A model generated the notes under the pieces. The model was not told the origin of the DNA and searched no databases. It saw nothing but the letters and a program-made list of their open reading frames with translations. Below, in pieces: positions 1 through 8,311 of a stretch of 64,000 nucleotides of DNA. Position 1 is the stretch's first letter, and each line of letters opens with the position of its first letter. Made by a program: the position numbers and the translations under genes. This DNA comes from Spirochaetales bacterium (GTDB lineage: Bacteria > Spirochaetota > Spirochaetia > Sphaerochaetales > Sphaerochaetaceae), in contig JALEVV010000017.1 of assembly GCA_022788185.1 (NCBI GenBank), forward strand, positions 1 through 64,000, given 5' to 3'.

Positions 1-2
1 AT

Positions 3-266
3 GCGTTTTCGGAGTTTGTGGAAATCCTGGAGTGGTGCGCCCGAAAGTACGGGACCAGGGTCATCAGGATCGGACGGTACTGCCCGTCATCCCAGACCTG
101 CTCCGCATGCGGACATGTGTGGCAGGGTACCAGGGACCTCAGTGACCGTGAATGGACATGTCCGGAGTGCGGTGTAACGCACGACAGGGACGTGAATGCC
201 TCGGTGAACATACTCGCCGAGGCGAAGCGTATCATGAACCGAATGGAACAGGCGAAGGACGCCTAG
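3..266 (+). CDS. tnpB: TnpB (OrfB) C-terminal fragment, 5' end outside window
   Basis: The frame is open to the left edge, so the protein is truncated by the window and GTG at 18 is not its start. The 88 visible residues are the end of a TnpB RNA-guided nuclease, the ancestor-type relative of Cas12. They hold the four-cysteine zinc ribbon (CSAC, then CPEC) and the final RuvC motif DRDVNAS, whose Asp is catalytic in this family. The frame ends cleanly with TAG, so nothing suggests decay of this part. In the family the guide (omega) RNA comes from the gene's 3' end and the element's right end, here about 200-384. Confidence 0.88.
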   Translation, partial: AFSEFVEILEWCARKYGTRVIRIGRYCPSSQTCSACGHVWQGTRDLSDREWTCPECGVTHDRDVNASVNILAEAKRIMNRMEQAKDA

Positions 267-353
267 CCCATAAGGCGAGGCCGGACGGGTCTCGCAGGCC
301 AGAGACGGTGTAAGACGCCCTTTGGGGTGCGGCCGTCGTTACCATGGCCGGAT

Positions 354-375
354 TCCCATGGGCTTGCCCGTGGGA
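354..375. repeat. Right-end subterminal hairpin of the IS
   Basis: TCCCATGGGC pairs with GCCCGTGGGA across a TT loop. In IS200/IS605 elements this hairpin is the recognition structure of the Y1 transposase; it lies 5 bases before the proposed TCAA cleavage site. Confidence 0.6.
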
Positions 376-384
376 GTACGTCAA

Positions 385-891
385 GACATGGCAGTCATTG
401 TCGTATTGGGAGTATGGCATCAGCCAGAGTTTCCTTGAATAAATCCCAAGAGCCAGGCACATCTCGTTCAGGATCTGCGCCTTGTTCAGACAGTTTATCC
501 CGTTCTGTTTTTTGTCCAGACTGTACTCAAGCAGGGGGAGGGCCCTCATTTCAATGTGGTTGTCATAGTCGCTCTTGTGTGTGAGGCGAGGGGCAAATTC
601 GTTCATCAGTCTTACTGCCCTGTGGAAGGATGAGCCACTGCCTGCGGTCTTCTCAATATTGTATTTCTTCAGCAGATTCTGAAAGCCCGGTTCATTGAAT
701 TCATATGTAATTGTAATGTCTTCCCCATCCCTTATGGAGAGGTTCTGCTTCAGGATTCCGGCCTCCATGGTATATATCTGATAAGGATCCTGCAGATATG
801 AAGTCTGTTTCGGATCCGTGATTATTACTGCTGCCGTCACTGCCAGGGAGATTATTACGATGGCGGACAGGATAAGTGTTCTGTATTTCAT
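385..891 (-). pseudogene. Transglutaminase-like membrane-anchored protein, disrupted by the IS
   Basis: Reading leftward from ATG at 891, the protein starts with a membrane anchor (MKYRTLILSAIVIISLAV) and continues into a transglutaminase-like core: NCLNKAQILNEM holds the nucleophile Cys and NDCHV the catalytic His. Directly after CHV the reading frame enters the IS and continues with unrelated residues to a stop at 232. The third catalytic residue (Asp) and the rest of the fold are therefore missing. The ORF track's start at 1047 overlaps the divergent M28 gene and is not credible; ATG 891 sits 6 bases behind a TATAAT box. The enzyme is probably inactive. The missing 3' part should lie left of the IS, outside the window. 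Confidence 0.75.
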
Positions 892-897
892 GAGAGA

Positions 898-903
898 ATT
901 ATA
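898..903 (-). promoter_or_regulatory. Extended -10 box for the disrupted transglutaminase-like gene
   Basis: On the minus strand TGGTATAAT ends 6 bases before ATG 891. Transcription would start at or next to the A of the start codon. No ribosome binding site is present. Confidence 0.5.
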
Positions 904-950
904 CCAAAACAATTCATTATAAAAAACACACCGATTTCCTCTTGTTCTGC

Positions 951-956
951 TATATT
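951..956 (+). promoter_or_regulatory. -10 box for the M28 peptidase gene
   Basis: TATATT ends 8 bases before ATG 965. No ribosome binding site precedes the start, so a leader of 0-3 bases is expected. The -35 is weak. Confidence 0.4.
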
Positions 957-964
957 TAGTGAGT

Positions 965-2329
965 ATGTTTTGGCCGTTTGGAAAGAAAAAGGAAAAATCC
1001 GCTGTCTTTGAGTCTAAAAGAGGTACAGGAGAACTGGATACCCTCAAGGCAAACAGACTTGCCGACGCGGCTTATGAGATGACGGCAGCAGTTGCAGCCG
1101 AAACAGGTGAGCGGAAGGCGGGAAGCGAGGCGACGCGTAAGTGTGCCCGACTTCTGCATGAGGAGCTTGGTAAGTACTGTGATGACACTCTGATCACGTC
1201 ATTCAGATCGAGTGAGGTCTCATATAACGGAGTCCTTAAGCTTATTGCCGTCTCAGCACCCATAATCCTCATCCTTGATCTTGCAGGGTGCAGTGTCATT
1301 GCCCTGGCACTTTTCTGTTTTACCGTTTTCCTTGCTCTCAGGGAGTATCTGCTATGTGACGGAATGAGGAAGCAGTTTTTCCGGGTGTGCGATATGACAA
1401 ACGTCCATGGAGTCATTGAACCTCAGGGAGAATGCACCGACACGATAGTCTTCACGGCGCATCATGATTCAGCCCCGCTGTATACAATCGGTAAGGATGA
1501 TAGGAAGAATATGTTCCTGAGCATGCATCTTCCACTTATCCACTTCTGTGTTACGGGACTCATTACCGTAACCGGAGTCATAACTGACATCTTCACCGGA
1601 GAACTCTTTTCGGTAAATCTACCCCCGGTCTTTGTCATCGTGCTGCTTGTGCTTCTGCTCCTTTCATCGGGAATCTATATACGGCTCTGGCGTCTTATTT
1701 CCGATAAGTACTCGCCGGGTATCGGAGACAACCTTGTCTCATCGTGCGTGCTGGTACAGCTTGCGCGCTATTTCAGCTGGAAGAAAAGGAAGGGTGAGGG
1801 CTTTACCGGAACAAGGCTGGTGTTTGCATCCTTTGACGGCGAGGAGTGCGGTCTGAAGGGCTCGTCATGGTGGTACCATAACCATAAGAATCAGCTGGTA
1901 AGTCCTGTTGTGATAAACCTGGACAGTCTGTGCTCCGCTTCTGATCTCACGTTCATCACTAAGGATGTCAACGGGCTTGTCCCCCTCTCGTCAGCTCTTG
2001 CTTCCGAGCTTTCCCGCATAGCGGACCGGATGGGATATTCCTCGAAGGTGGGAGGGCTTCCGCTCTTTGCGGGAGCAACTGATGCCGCTTCAGCCGCAAG
2101 GGAGGATCTGGAGGCAGTCACTGTCACTGCCGTTCCCCTGGACGGTGCTTCCTCCGTCATCCATACCGAAAATGACACACTTGAAAACGTGGAGCGGAAG
2201 GTCCTTGAGGAAGTGATATCCATATGCATCAGGTTTGCTGAGGACAGGGGGTGCACCGCACCACCGTCTCCCGAGCACCATCTGACACTGGAAAATACGG
2301 AAAAGAGACTTCAGATTACGAGAAGCTGA
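965..2329 (+). CDS. M28-family zinc aminopeptidase, membrane-anchored
   Basis: A metallopeptidase of the M28 (Zn-dependent exopeptidase) family. The zinc and catalytic residues appear in order: HHD (about residue 170), GEE (about 280), NLD (about 305) and a late His in VIHTEND (about 405). Four hydrophobic stretches lie around the first metal ligand: two near residues 85-130 and two near 180-240, so the catalytic domain is tied to the membrane, unlike soluble M28 enzymes. The substrate cannot be told. The ORF track uses GTG 959; ATG 965 is preferred because a TATATT box makes it nearly leaderless. It is divergent from the broken transglutaminase gene and its last 14 bases overlap convergent yigZ. 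Confidence 0.8.
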   Translation: MFWPFGKKKEKSAVFESKRGTGELDTLKANRLADAAYEMTAAVAAETGERKAGSEATRKCARLLHEELGKYCDDTLITSFRSSEVSYNGVLKLIAVSAPIILILDLAGCSVIALALFCFTVFLALREYLLCDGMRKQFFRVCDMTNVHGVIEPQGECTDTIVFTAHHDSAPLYTIGKDDRKNMFLSMHLPLIHFCVTGLITVTGVITDIFTGELFSVNLPPVFVIVLLVLLLLSSGIYIRLWRLISDKYSPGIGDNLVSSCVLVQLARYFSWKKRKGEGFTGTRLVFASFDGEECGLKGSSWWYHNHKNQLVSPVVINLDSLCSASDLTFITKDVNGLVPLSSALASELSRIADRMGYSSKVGGLPLFAGATDAASAAREDLEAVTVTAVPLDGASSVIHTENDTLENVERKVLEEVISICIRFAEDRGCTAPPSPEHHLTLENTEKRLQITRS

Positions 2330-2921
2330 GTGTGCAGCGTCCCATTGTTATTGACTGAAAACCCCTGGAAAGTTCCTCCCGGTTTGTCTGGGGGATCAGG
2401 CCCTTTATCGTGATGCCGGAGGCAAACTCTTCCTCAACCGCCGATGCCTGTACTTCCTTCAGGAGTCTTTTGATGTTTTCATACATGTCGTAGGAGATGA
2501 GCATGGTGAAGCCTGCTTTGGCTATCAGGGGTTCTGTTTCGATGATCCCAAGCACTTCCTTGGCGCTGTCCCCGTAAGCCTTCACGAGGCCGCCTGTTCC
2601 GAGAAGGGTGCCTCCGAAGTACCTGACGATGCATACAAGGATATTGGTAACACCGCTGCCCTTGAGTACCTCCAGGGCGGGGCGCCCTGCAGTGTTCTTG
2701 GGCTCCCTGTCATCACTCATGGAGTAGAGATCACCCTTGGGACCTACCACCGCCGCATGGACCACGTGGGTGGAATCGGGATGCTCATCCCTGATGGACT
2801 TCACCAGTGGCTTTATCTCCTCGAGTGACGTGCATGGAAGGGCGATCGATATGAACCGGCTCTTTTTGACCACTATCTCGCACTCTGCCCTTTTAAGTAA
2901 AATATCCACCCTGTCTACCAC
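2316..2921 (-). CDS. yigZ: YigZ/IMPACT family protein
   Basis: 201 residues, the usual length of YigZ-type proteins. The N-terminal IMPACT domain is clear: KKSRFIS, then the SDDREPKNTAGRP block, then VRYFGGTLLGTGGLVKAY. The C-terminal part is the small ferredoxin-like domain of the family. The function is not settled; eukaryotic IMPACT regulates translation through GCN1. The start is GTG at 2921, which overlaps the end of the upstream aldo/keto reductase gene by 7 bases, so the two are probably cotranscribed. The 3' end overlaps the convergent M28 gene. Confidence 0.9.
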   Translation of the reverse strand: MVDRVDILLKRAECEIVVKKSRFISIALPCTSLEEIKPLVKSIRDEHPDSTHVVHAAVVGPKGDLYSMSDDREPKNTAGRPALEVLKGSGVTNILVCIVRYFGGTLLGTGGLVKAYGDSAKEVLGIIETEPLIAKAGFTMLISYDMYENIKRLLKEVQASAVEEEFASGITIKGLIPQTNREELSRGFQSITMGRCTLSFS

Positions 2922-3811
2922 CTGTGACCATACATGTTATCTGAATCGGAAAGGGCTGAAAGCTCATCCGCCCTCCGGTAAAGCCGTGAAAGCTCCTCTT
3001 CATCAAGTGTAACCGAGCGTGTGAAAATATCAAGCTGTGATTCCGTCCTCGCTCCTGCAAAAACCTTTTCATACCCCCATGAGGAGGCAAAGGCAAGTGC
3101 CACTTCGCAGGTCGTGCACTCATGATCAGCACTTATCTTCCTTATTTCCTCAAGCAGTGCATGGTATTCCCTTTCATGGTCAAAGACCCATAGCAGTCTC
3201 CTGTCATCGGTGAGGGAGTCCCGGGTTTCATAATTTCCTGAAAGAAGGCCGAAGCCCAGAGGTCCGTAGCAATACATTGAGATGTTGTTCTGCCTGGAAA
3301 TGGCGGCAGTCTCCCTGTGGTCCTTTGTCCAGAGCAGCGAAAAGGGGCGCTCCGTCACGTTTATCTCGAAGTCCGATGAGACCTCGGCAAGCAGAGAGGA
3401 TGGGAAGTTGCTGACTCCTGTCTTCAGGCATTTCCCTTCCTTTTTCAGTCCTTCCAGTTCCTTCAGCACCGAAAAGAGGAGTTTGCCGTCATGGGTCGGC
3501 CAGTGGATCAGAAGGGTGTCCAGATATTCACTTCCGAGTCTTTTAAGACAGGTTTCGGCCTTACGCCTGAAGGAAGGAACGCACATCACCTTTTCAGTGA
3601 TGTCATACTCTTCCCGCTGTATATGCCTCTCCTTAAGCACGGAGGCAAGTATGGCATCAGCCTCGGGATAGGTGTATGCGCTGTCAAAGGACCTTACTCC
3701 GATCTTCACGGCTTTCCTTACGACGCTTCTGAATTCCGCTGGGTCCCTGTCGGGATAAAAGGACATGGGACCGCCGGCCTGCACCAGGCCCAGTCCGATG
3801 TTACTCCTCAT
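2915..3811 (-). CDS. Aldo/keto reductase
   Basis: An NAD(P)H-dependent aldo/keto reductase of the TIM-barrel superfamily. Visible motifs: FDSAYTYP (the Asp-...-Tyr catalytic pair), TEKVM at the catalytic Lys strand, LLIHWPTHDG with the catalytic His, and GVSNFP. The C-terminal GARTESQL block is the cofactor-binding segment. The ORF extends to 3931, but its first 40 residues are antisense-like low-quality sequence that overlaps the Nudix gene; ATG 3811 gives MRSNIGLGLVQAGG, the expected first strand. This start lies inside the last codons of the Nudix gene (11-base overlap), so translation is probably coupled. The substrate is unknown. Confidence 0.87.
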   Translation of the reverse strand: MRSNIGLGLVQAGGPMSFYPDRDPAEFRSVVRKAVKIGVRSFDSAYTYPEADAILASVLKERHIQREEYDITEKVMCVPSFRRKAETCLKRLGSEYLDTLLIHWPTHDGKLLFSVLKELEGLKKEGKCLKTGVSNFPSSLLAEVSSDFEINVTERPFSLLWTKDHRETAAISRQNNISMYCYGPLGFGLLSGNYETRDSLTDDRRLLWVFDHEREYHALLEEIRKISADHECTTCEVALAFASSWGYEKVFAGARTESQLDIFTRSVTLDEEELSRLYRRADELSALSDSDNMYGHRW

Positions 3812-4736
3812 CAAGCCAGACAATCTTTTTGTCCACCATCGTCCGGTCATCAAAGAGGAAGTAGGCTTCGAACTTCCTGCCTTCCAGCATGCCCGGGAGC
3901 CATAACCTGTCATCCTCCCACATGTTCTCATATGGGATCTTGTCCCGGTCTATCCAGAAGGGGCGTGCCTCATCGCACTCCTTAAGCTCTCCGGTCGCAC
4001 CGTAGGAGTAAAACACGTACCCGATCTCACGGATGTTCTTATGTTTGAACTGGAAGTATATCGTACCCCTGTATTCCGGATCCGTGATGTCAAGTCCGGT
4101 CTCTTCCTTTGTTTCCCTGACGCATGCTTCCGCTGCCGTTTCCTCAAGCTCGATATGACCGCCGGGGGCATTGAAGTATCCGTTACCGAGGCCTCTCTTC
4201 TTTTCAATGAAGAGAAGTTTGCCGTCATTCTCGGTGAACGTTATGACGCACCTGTCGGTGGGCTCCCAGATATCCCAGTTTATCTCATCGATGCTCTGAG
4301 CCTTCATGAAATCCTCCTGAGCGGCTTCCGGGTTCTCCCGCTTTCTCTTCTCCTCCTCCCGCTTCTCCCGCTCGGCCTTCTCCTCGGGGTGAAGCTCCTC
4401 GTGACACTCCTGACAGAGACAGTCATCGTGTCCAAGGATGTACTCCATTGAAAGCTTTTTGCCGCACTTTCTGCAGTGGAGGGTGAACGGCCATACCCTG
4501 GCCCTGAGCAGGTATCCGGCCGCAATGACAAGCGCAAGCGGGATGAGGATGAACCAGTATGAGAGGCCGGTCATGTCTATGATCACGACACCGATGTAAA
4601 AGAAAAGTGAGAGGAAGCATATGTATATCATGGACCTCAGCTTTGTCTGGGTATCCTTTATCTTTCTCTGATAGAAGTTTATGAGAAGGATCAGGAACAG
4701 GAACCATATGTAGACGTCGTTGAATTTAGCTATCAT
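3801..4736 (-). CDS. Membrane-zinc ribbon-Nudix hydrolase fusion
   Basis: Three parts in one chain. Residues 1-80 contain two or three membrane segments (IWFLFLILLINF, MIYICFLSLFFYIGVVII, WFILIPLALVIAAG). Residues about 85-115 hold a zinc ribbon (CRKC ... CLCQEC). A charged Glu/Lys/Arg coiled coil follows (120-145). Residues 155-311 are a Nudix domain with a complete box (GGHIELEETAAEACVRETKE, then ETGL), resembling MutT/MTH1-type nucleotide hydrolases. Ordinary Nudix enzymes are soluble and about 150 residues, so this is a membrane-tethered version; the job of the ribbon is unknown. ATG 4736 lies 6 bases behind a -10 box. First gene of a unit with the aldo/keto reductase and yigZ. Confidence 0.85.
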   Translation of the reverse strand: MIAKFNDVYIWFLFLILLINFYQRKIKDTQTKLRSMIYICFLSLFFYIGVVIIDMTGLSYWFILIPLALVIAAGYLLRARVWPFTLHCRKCGKKLSMEYILGHDDCLCQECHEELHPEEKAEREKREEEKRKRENPEAAQEDFMKAQSIDEINWDIWEPTDRCVITFTENDGKLLFIEKKRGLGNGYFNAPGGHIELEETAAEACVRETKEETGLDITDPEYRGTIYFQFKHKNIREIGYVFYSYGATGELKECDEARPFWIDRDKIPYENMWEDDRLWLPGMLEGRKFEAYFLFDDRTMVDKKIVWLDEE

Positions 4737-4742
4737 GTGGTA

Positions 4743-4771
4743 AAGATATCCATGTTTTCGAGTCTTTGCAA
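4743..4771 (-). promoter_or_regulatory. Promoter of the Nudix operon, leaderless
   Basis: Minus strand: TTGCAA, 17 bases, TATCTT, then 6 bases to ATG 4736. The start codon falls at the expected +1. No ribosome binding site. Confidence 0.6.
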
Positions 4772-4839
4772 CTCATGACATTCAGGTTGCAGTGCTCCTG
4801 AAAATGGGGTAGTCTTAACGCGTGAAAGGAAAGAAAAAG

Positions 4840-5505
4840 ATGAACAATATTGCTTCTTATATCGATCATACGATGCTCGCTCCCCAGGCAACTGTCTCCC
4901 AGATCAGAAAGCTCTGTGAGGAAGCCGTGAAATACCATTTCGCCTCTGTCTGCGTAAACTCATGCCATGTGGCACTGTGCGCGGAGCTGCTTAAGGGAAC
5001 CGGCGTGAATGTCTGCACCGTCGTAGGTTTCCCCTTAGGTGCCATGAGCACAAAGGCAAAGGCCTTTGAGGCAGAGTGTGCTGTTGCCGACGGCGCCGTT
5101 GAGATCGACATGGTTATCAATGTGGGTGCGCTTAAGGATGAGAACTGGACCTTTGTCGAGGATGACATCAGGGCCGTCAAAAAGGCATGCGGGGGAAAGC
5201 TTCTCAAGGTCATTCTCGAGACCTGCCTCCTCACCGATGATGAGATCGTCAGGGCATGTCAGCTTTCAGAAGCCGCAGGTGCCGACTATGTGAAGACTTC
5301 AACAGGCTTCTCCAAGGGCGGAGCAACGGCTGAGGCAGTTTCCCTCATGAGAAAGACAGTCGGTGACCGTCTCGGAGTAAAGGCTTCCGGCGGTATCCGT
5401 GACAGGGAAAGTGCCCTGAAAATGATTGAGGCCGGAGCATCCCGCTTAGGCTGCTCTGCAGGCGTTAAGATCATGGAAGGAGAGGTGTCAGATGCCGCAT
5501 ATTGA
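4840..5505 (+). CDS. deoC: Deoxyribose-phosphate aldolase
   Basis: DeoC cleaves 2-deoxyribose-5-phosphate to acetaldehyde and glyceraldehyde-3-phosphate in deoxynucleoside salvage. Class I aldolase signatures are plain: IDHTML at the N-terminus, [11 protein letters not shown], the Schiff-base lysine in YVKTSTGFS and the second lysine in GVKASGGIR. At 221 residues it has the usual length. ATG 4840 is chosen over GTG 4822 because AAAGGA sits 9 bases before it. The last 14 bases overlap the next gene, a thymidine-kinase-like protein, which fits a joint role in deoxynucleoside recycling. Confidence 0.96.
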   Translation: MNNIASYIDHTMLAPQATVSQIRKLCEEAVKYHFASVCVNSCHVALCAELLKGTGVNVCTVVGFPLGAMSTKAKAFEAECAVADGAVEIDMVINVGALKDENWTFVEDDIRAVKKACGGKLLKVILETCLLTDDEIVRACQLSEAAGADYVKTSTGFSKGGATAEAVSLMRKTVGDRLGVKASGGIRDRESALKMIEAGASRLGCSAGVKIMEGEVSDAAY

Positions 5506-6634
5506 GGCTTCCTCCTCCAGTGAGGATTTCCTCAAGTCCCTGGGCTTTCCGACCATCGATGTCCATGAGACCTTTTCCCATTTTGATTTCACCAAGCCCG
5601 GACGCCGTGTCCTGCTGATAGGACCCATGGGCAGCGGAAAGACTGAGTTCGCCGCCCGCGTCTGGCGTGATGCCGCCATCGCCCAGAAGAAGGGGGAGAC
5701 GGTAAGGGCCCTTACCAGTACCGGGGATGTGGACAGGAGAAAGGTCTTCTTCATCCGCAGTGAAATAGACGGTGCCAGATTCACCGACTACCCGGATGAT
5801 GCGCTCTGCTACCGCTCCGGGTACATCAGGTGCGGCGAGAACATCGCCAGGATCAGGGATTCCTTCGGTCTGGAACAGGTCATTAGGGATAACCCCACAG
5901 TCGGGACATACATCATCGACGAGGCTTCGTTCTTTGACGAACGTCTTGCCTACGTCGTAAGAAACTGCGCCCTTGAAAAGGGGTGCATGTTCATATTCCC
6001 CACGCTGGTGCTCAATTTCAGAAGGGACCTCTTCAACAACACGGCCCGTCTCATGCTGGACATAGCGACGGATGTGATACCCCTTACGGCATACTGTGAG
6101 CATCCGGAGTGCATGGATTCGGCGTTCTATACCTACAGATACTACTCCGTGAACGGTAAGGAGTGCCCATCCCTTTTCTTCGATCCCCTCATCGTAGTCG
6201 GAGGTGACAGGACCAAGGACAGCTCCCTTGAGCCCAATTACGCATCCAGGTGTGACCGTCATCACTATCTTCCGGGTAAGGAGTATACGTTCTTTACCTT
6301 AAAGCCGCTCGGAGAAGCGGCTAACAGGGGAGAGACCGAGCCTCTTATCAGGGAAATAGAAGCCCTGCACTCGGCAAAGGAAAAGTCCCTGCTTTATGAG
6401 AATCTGCTGAAAAGCTACGGGGACAGCCCCGATGCCGGAAAGTACATGGATTCCCTGCTTCCCGATTACACTGCCGAAAAGGCACTCTGTTATCTCTTTT
6501 CAGAGCAGAACCTGATCAGTGAGCAGCTGCTTCAGCGGATGGTATTTGATCTGGAGCTTGATACGGCCTATCTCACGAAAACACTTTCAGACAACAGAAG
6601 GCCTGTCAGTTTTGATCAGCCATATCTGCTGTAG
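5492..6634 (+). CDS. Thymidine-kinase-like P-loop protein with C-terminal extension
   Basis: Residues 40-260 have the layout of type II thymidine kinases: P-loop GPMGSGKT, the Walker B-like DEASFF (family usually DEAQFF), a CEHPEC zinc knuckle, VVGGD, and the closing [13 protein letters not shown] that stands for the Y...CR.C/H lasso and zinc end. The P-loop has Gly where the family often has Phe (GPMFSGK). About 110 residues follow the usual end, helical and without recognised motifs, making it twice the usual 190-200 residues. The overlap with deoC supports deoxynucleoside salvage. The substrate is inferred, not shown. Confidence 0.72.
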   Translation: MPHIEASSSSEDFLKSLGFPTIDVHETFSHFDFTKPGRRVLLIGPMGSGKTEFAARVWRDAAIAQKKGETVRALTSTGDVDRRKVFFIRSEIDGARFTDYPDDALCYRSGYIRCGENIARIRDSFGLEQVIRDNPTVGTYIIDEASFFDERLAYVVRNCALEKGCMFIFPTLVLNFRRDLFNNTARLMLDIATDVIPLTAYCEHPECMDSAFYTYRYYSVNGKECPSLFFDPLIVVGGDRTKDSSLEPNYASRCDRHHYLPGKEYTFFTLKPLGEAANRGETEPLIREIEALHSAKEKSLLYENLLKSYGDSPDAGKYMDSLLPDYTAEKALCYLFSEQNLISEQLLQRMVFDLELDTAYLTKTLSDNRRPVSFDQPYLL

Positions 6635-6650
6635 AACGGAATAGTGCAAA

Positions 6651-6686
6651 AAAGGGGTGCTAATTTTTTTCCGCACCCCTCTTTTT
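6651..6686 (+). terminator. Intrinsic terminator after deoC operon
   Basis: AGGGGTGC pairs with GCACCCCT across a T-rich loop and is followed by CTTTTTC. Confidence 0.75.
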
Positions 6687-6855
6687 CTGCTTTAAAATTT
6701 ATTCAGGATTTAAAGTGTCCATTCAGGAATACGGACACATCCATATTCAGCTGGCAGAGCCGAAATCATTCATTCTGAAGTCCATGTTCATCATGGATTC
6801 ATGGATAATGCACCTCGGTACATGAGTGAACCGGGAAAAAGGGAGGAATTTTCTA

Positions 6856-8187
6856 ATGGGTTTTCTTGTCGGAGACGGAGTAACTGATAACAGCAGGGCT
6901 CTTCAGGAGCTGCTTGATAAGGGTGGCGAGATTGTGATTCCCGCCGGTGATTACCTCACCGGACCTATCGAGGTCAGATCCTCCACAAAACTCGTTCTGG
7001 AAAAGGGCGCAACCTTAAGGTTCATTCCCGATCCTGCCCTTTACGAACCCGTATACACCCGCTGGGAAGGTGTCAAATGCCATGCAATGCATCCCTGTTT
7101 CTTCATCAATGAGGCCCATGACGTGGTGATAACCGGTGAAGGTACCATCGACGGCAGCGGCAAGCCCTGGTGGGAGGAAGTGTGGGCAAAGAAGGCAAGG
7201 GGGCAGAACAGGCCTGAATCAGAGCTCGAGAAGAAGTTCGCGGCCCTTAATCCCGGATATGAGACTCAGCCGGGCGGTGGCGGCGGAAGGCCGTGCCAGT
7301 TCCTGAGACCTGCACTTTTCCAGGTCAAGGACAGTGAGAACATCCTTGTCGAGAACATCACCGTTCAGAACAGTCCGTTCTGGACAGTCCATCCCCTTTT
7401 CAGCAGGAACATCACCCTTAAGGGACTTACCATAAAGAATCCGTATGATTCACCCAATACCGACGGCATCGACGTTGAGTCCTGCTCGGATGTGAAGATC
7501 ATCGACTGCAGTGTTTTTGTGGGCGATGACGGAATCGCACTCAAGAGCGGTTCGGGACCTGAGGGTATCAGGGACAACGTTCCCACCACCGACGTCATCA
7601 TCAAAGGCTGTCGCGTGGTTAAGGCCCATGGCGGTGCTGTTATCGGTTCTGAGACCGCTGCCGGAATCAGCAACGTGGTCGTTGAAGACTGCGTCTTTGA
7701 CGACACGGACAGGGGAATCAGGATCAAGTCCAGACGCGGACGCGGCGGTGCGCTCCATGATCTGGTGTTCAGGAACCTGACAATGAAGAACAATCTCTGC
7801 CCGCTCGTGGTCAATATGTTCTATAAGTGCGGATGCAGCGATGAATCCTGCTTCTCCCTTGAAAAGCAGGAGGTCACATCGGAGACACCGAGCCTTTACA
7901 ACGTGGTCGTTGAAGGGTGTAAGGCAGAGGGCAGCAGGGCTTCCGCAGGCATGATCGTTGGTCTTCCCGAACTTCCTGTCAGAAACCTCACGGTCCGTGA
8001 CTGTGAGCTCGGAGTTGATCCCGAGAGTGATGCCGATGTCACCACATCGGGTATGTACAGAGGTCTTCCGGCACCTGAAAGCCGTGGTCTGAGACTGAGA
8101 TACATCGAGTCTCTGACCCTTGAAAACGTTAAAGTCAGCGGGACGGATAAGGAAATACTGATCGAAGACAGTGTCAGTTTCGCTTAA
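6856..8187 (+). CDS. GH28 polygalacturonase-type glycoside hydrolase
   Basis: A right-handed beta-helix enzyme of family GH28, acting on alpha-galacturonide or rhamnogalacturonan bonds. Catalytic landmarks: SPNTDGID, VGDDGIALKSG (paired Asp), AHGGAVIGSE (in place of the usual GHG) and RGIRIKS. There is no signal peptide, so it should work in the cytoplasm on imported oligosaccharides, typical of exo-acting members. ATG 6856 is chosen over GTG 6826 because GGGAGG lies about 9 bases upstream. At 443 residues it has normal length. It lies in the pectin locus, near kdgK, the CE12-type esterase and the uxa operon. Confidence 0.92.
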   Translation: MGFLVGDGVTDNSRALQELLDKGGEIVIPAGDYLTGPIEVRSSTKLVLEKGATLRFIPDPALYEPVYTRWEGVKCHAMHPCFFINEAHDVVITGEGTIDGSGKPWWEEVWAKKARGQNRPESELEKKFAALNPGYETQPGGGGGRPCQFLRPALFQVKDSENILVENITVQNSPFWTVHPLFSRNITLKGLTIKNPYDSPNTDGIDVESCSDVKIIDCSVFVGDDGIALKSGSGPEGIRDNVPTTDVIIKGCRVVKAHGGAVIGSETAAGISNVVVEDCVFDDTDRGIRIKSRRGRGGALHDLVFRNLTMKNNLCPLVVNMFYKCGCSDESCFSLEKQEVTSETPSLYNVVVEGCKAEGSRASAGMIVGLPELPVRNLTVRDCELGVDPESDADVTTSGMYRGLPAPESRGLRLRYIESLTLENVKVSGTDKEILIEDSVSFA

Positions 8188-8204
8188 GCTTTAAGATAAA
8201 TCCT

Positions 8205-8252
8205 GAGAGCAGTCTAGTCATATTTCTCCTTATGGGCTGCTCTCTTTTTTTT
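8205..8252 (+). terminator. Intrinsic terminator after GH28 gene
   Basis: GAGAGCAG pairs with CTGCTCTC and runs into eight T. Confidence 0.85.
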
Positions 8253-8311
8253 ATCCTGCATATTTATTATATTATCTGTAAAATTTTCATGAATGAGAGG
8301 TTGATTGAAAT

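Larger units (their letters stand above)
1..384 (+). mobile_element. IS200/IS605-type element, right-hand part
   Basis: The window opens inside an insertion sequence whose TnpB gene ends at 266. Downstream lies a 10-bp imperfect hairpin (TCCCATGGGC / GCCCGTGGGA, one G-T pair, 2-base loop, 354-375) and then TCAA at 381-384. A subterminal hairpin followed by a short tetranucleotide such as TCAA is how the right end of this single-strand-transposed family is built. The boundary is placed at 384 because the interrupted host gene stays in frame with its family up to 385. The left end and any tnpA lie outside the window. The exact last base is inferred. Confidence 0.75.

Noticed and set aside
5471-6265. 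264-residue antisense ORF opposite the thymidine-kinase-like gene
   Set aside because: The plus strand carries conserved P-loop and zinc motifs; the minus product is unrecognisable.
6778-6812. TCCATG/CATGGA repeats before the GH28 gene
   Set aside because: Short and irregular; no match to the KdgR-like sites and no consistent spacing.
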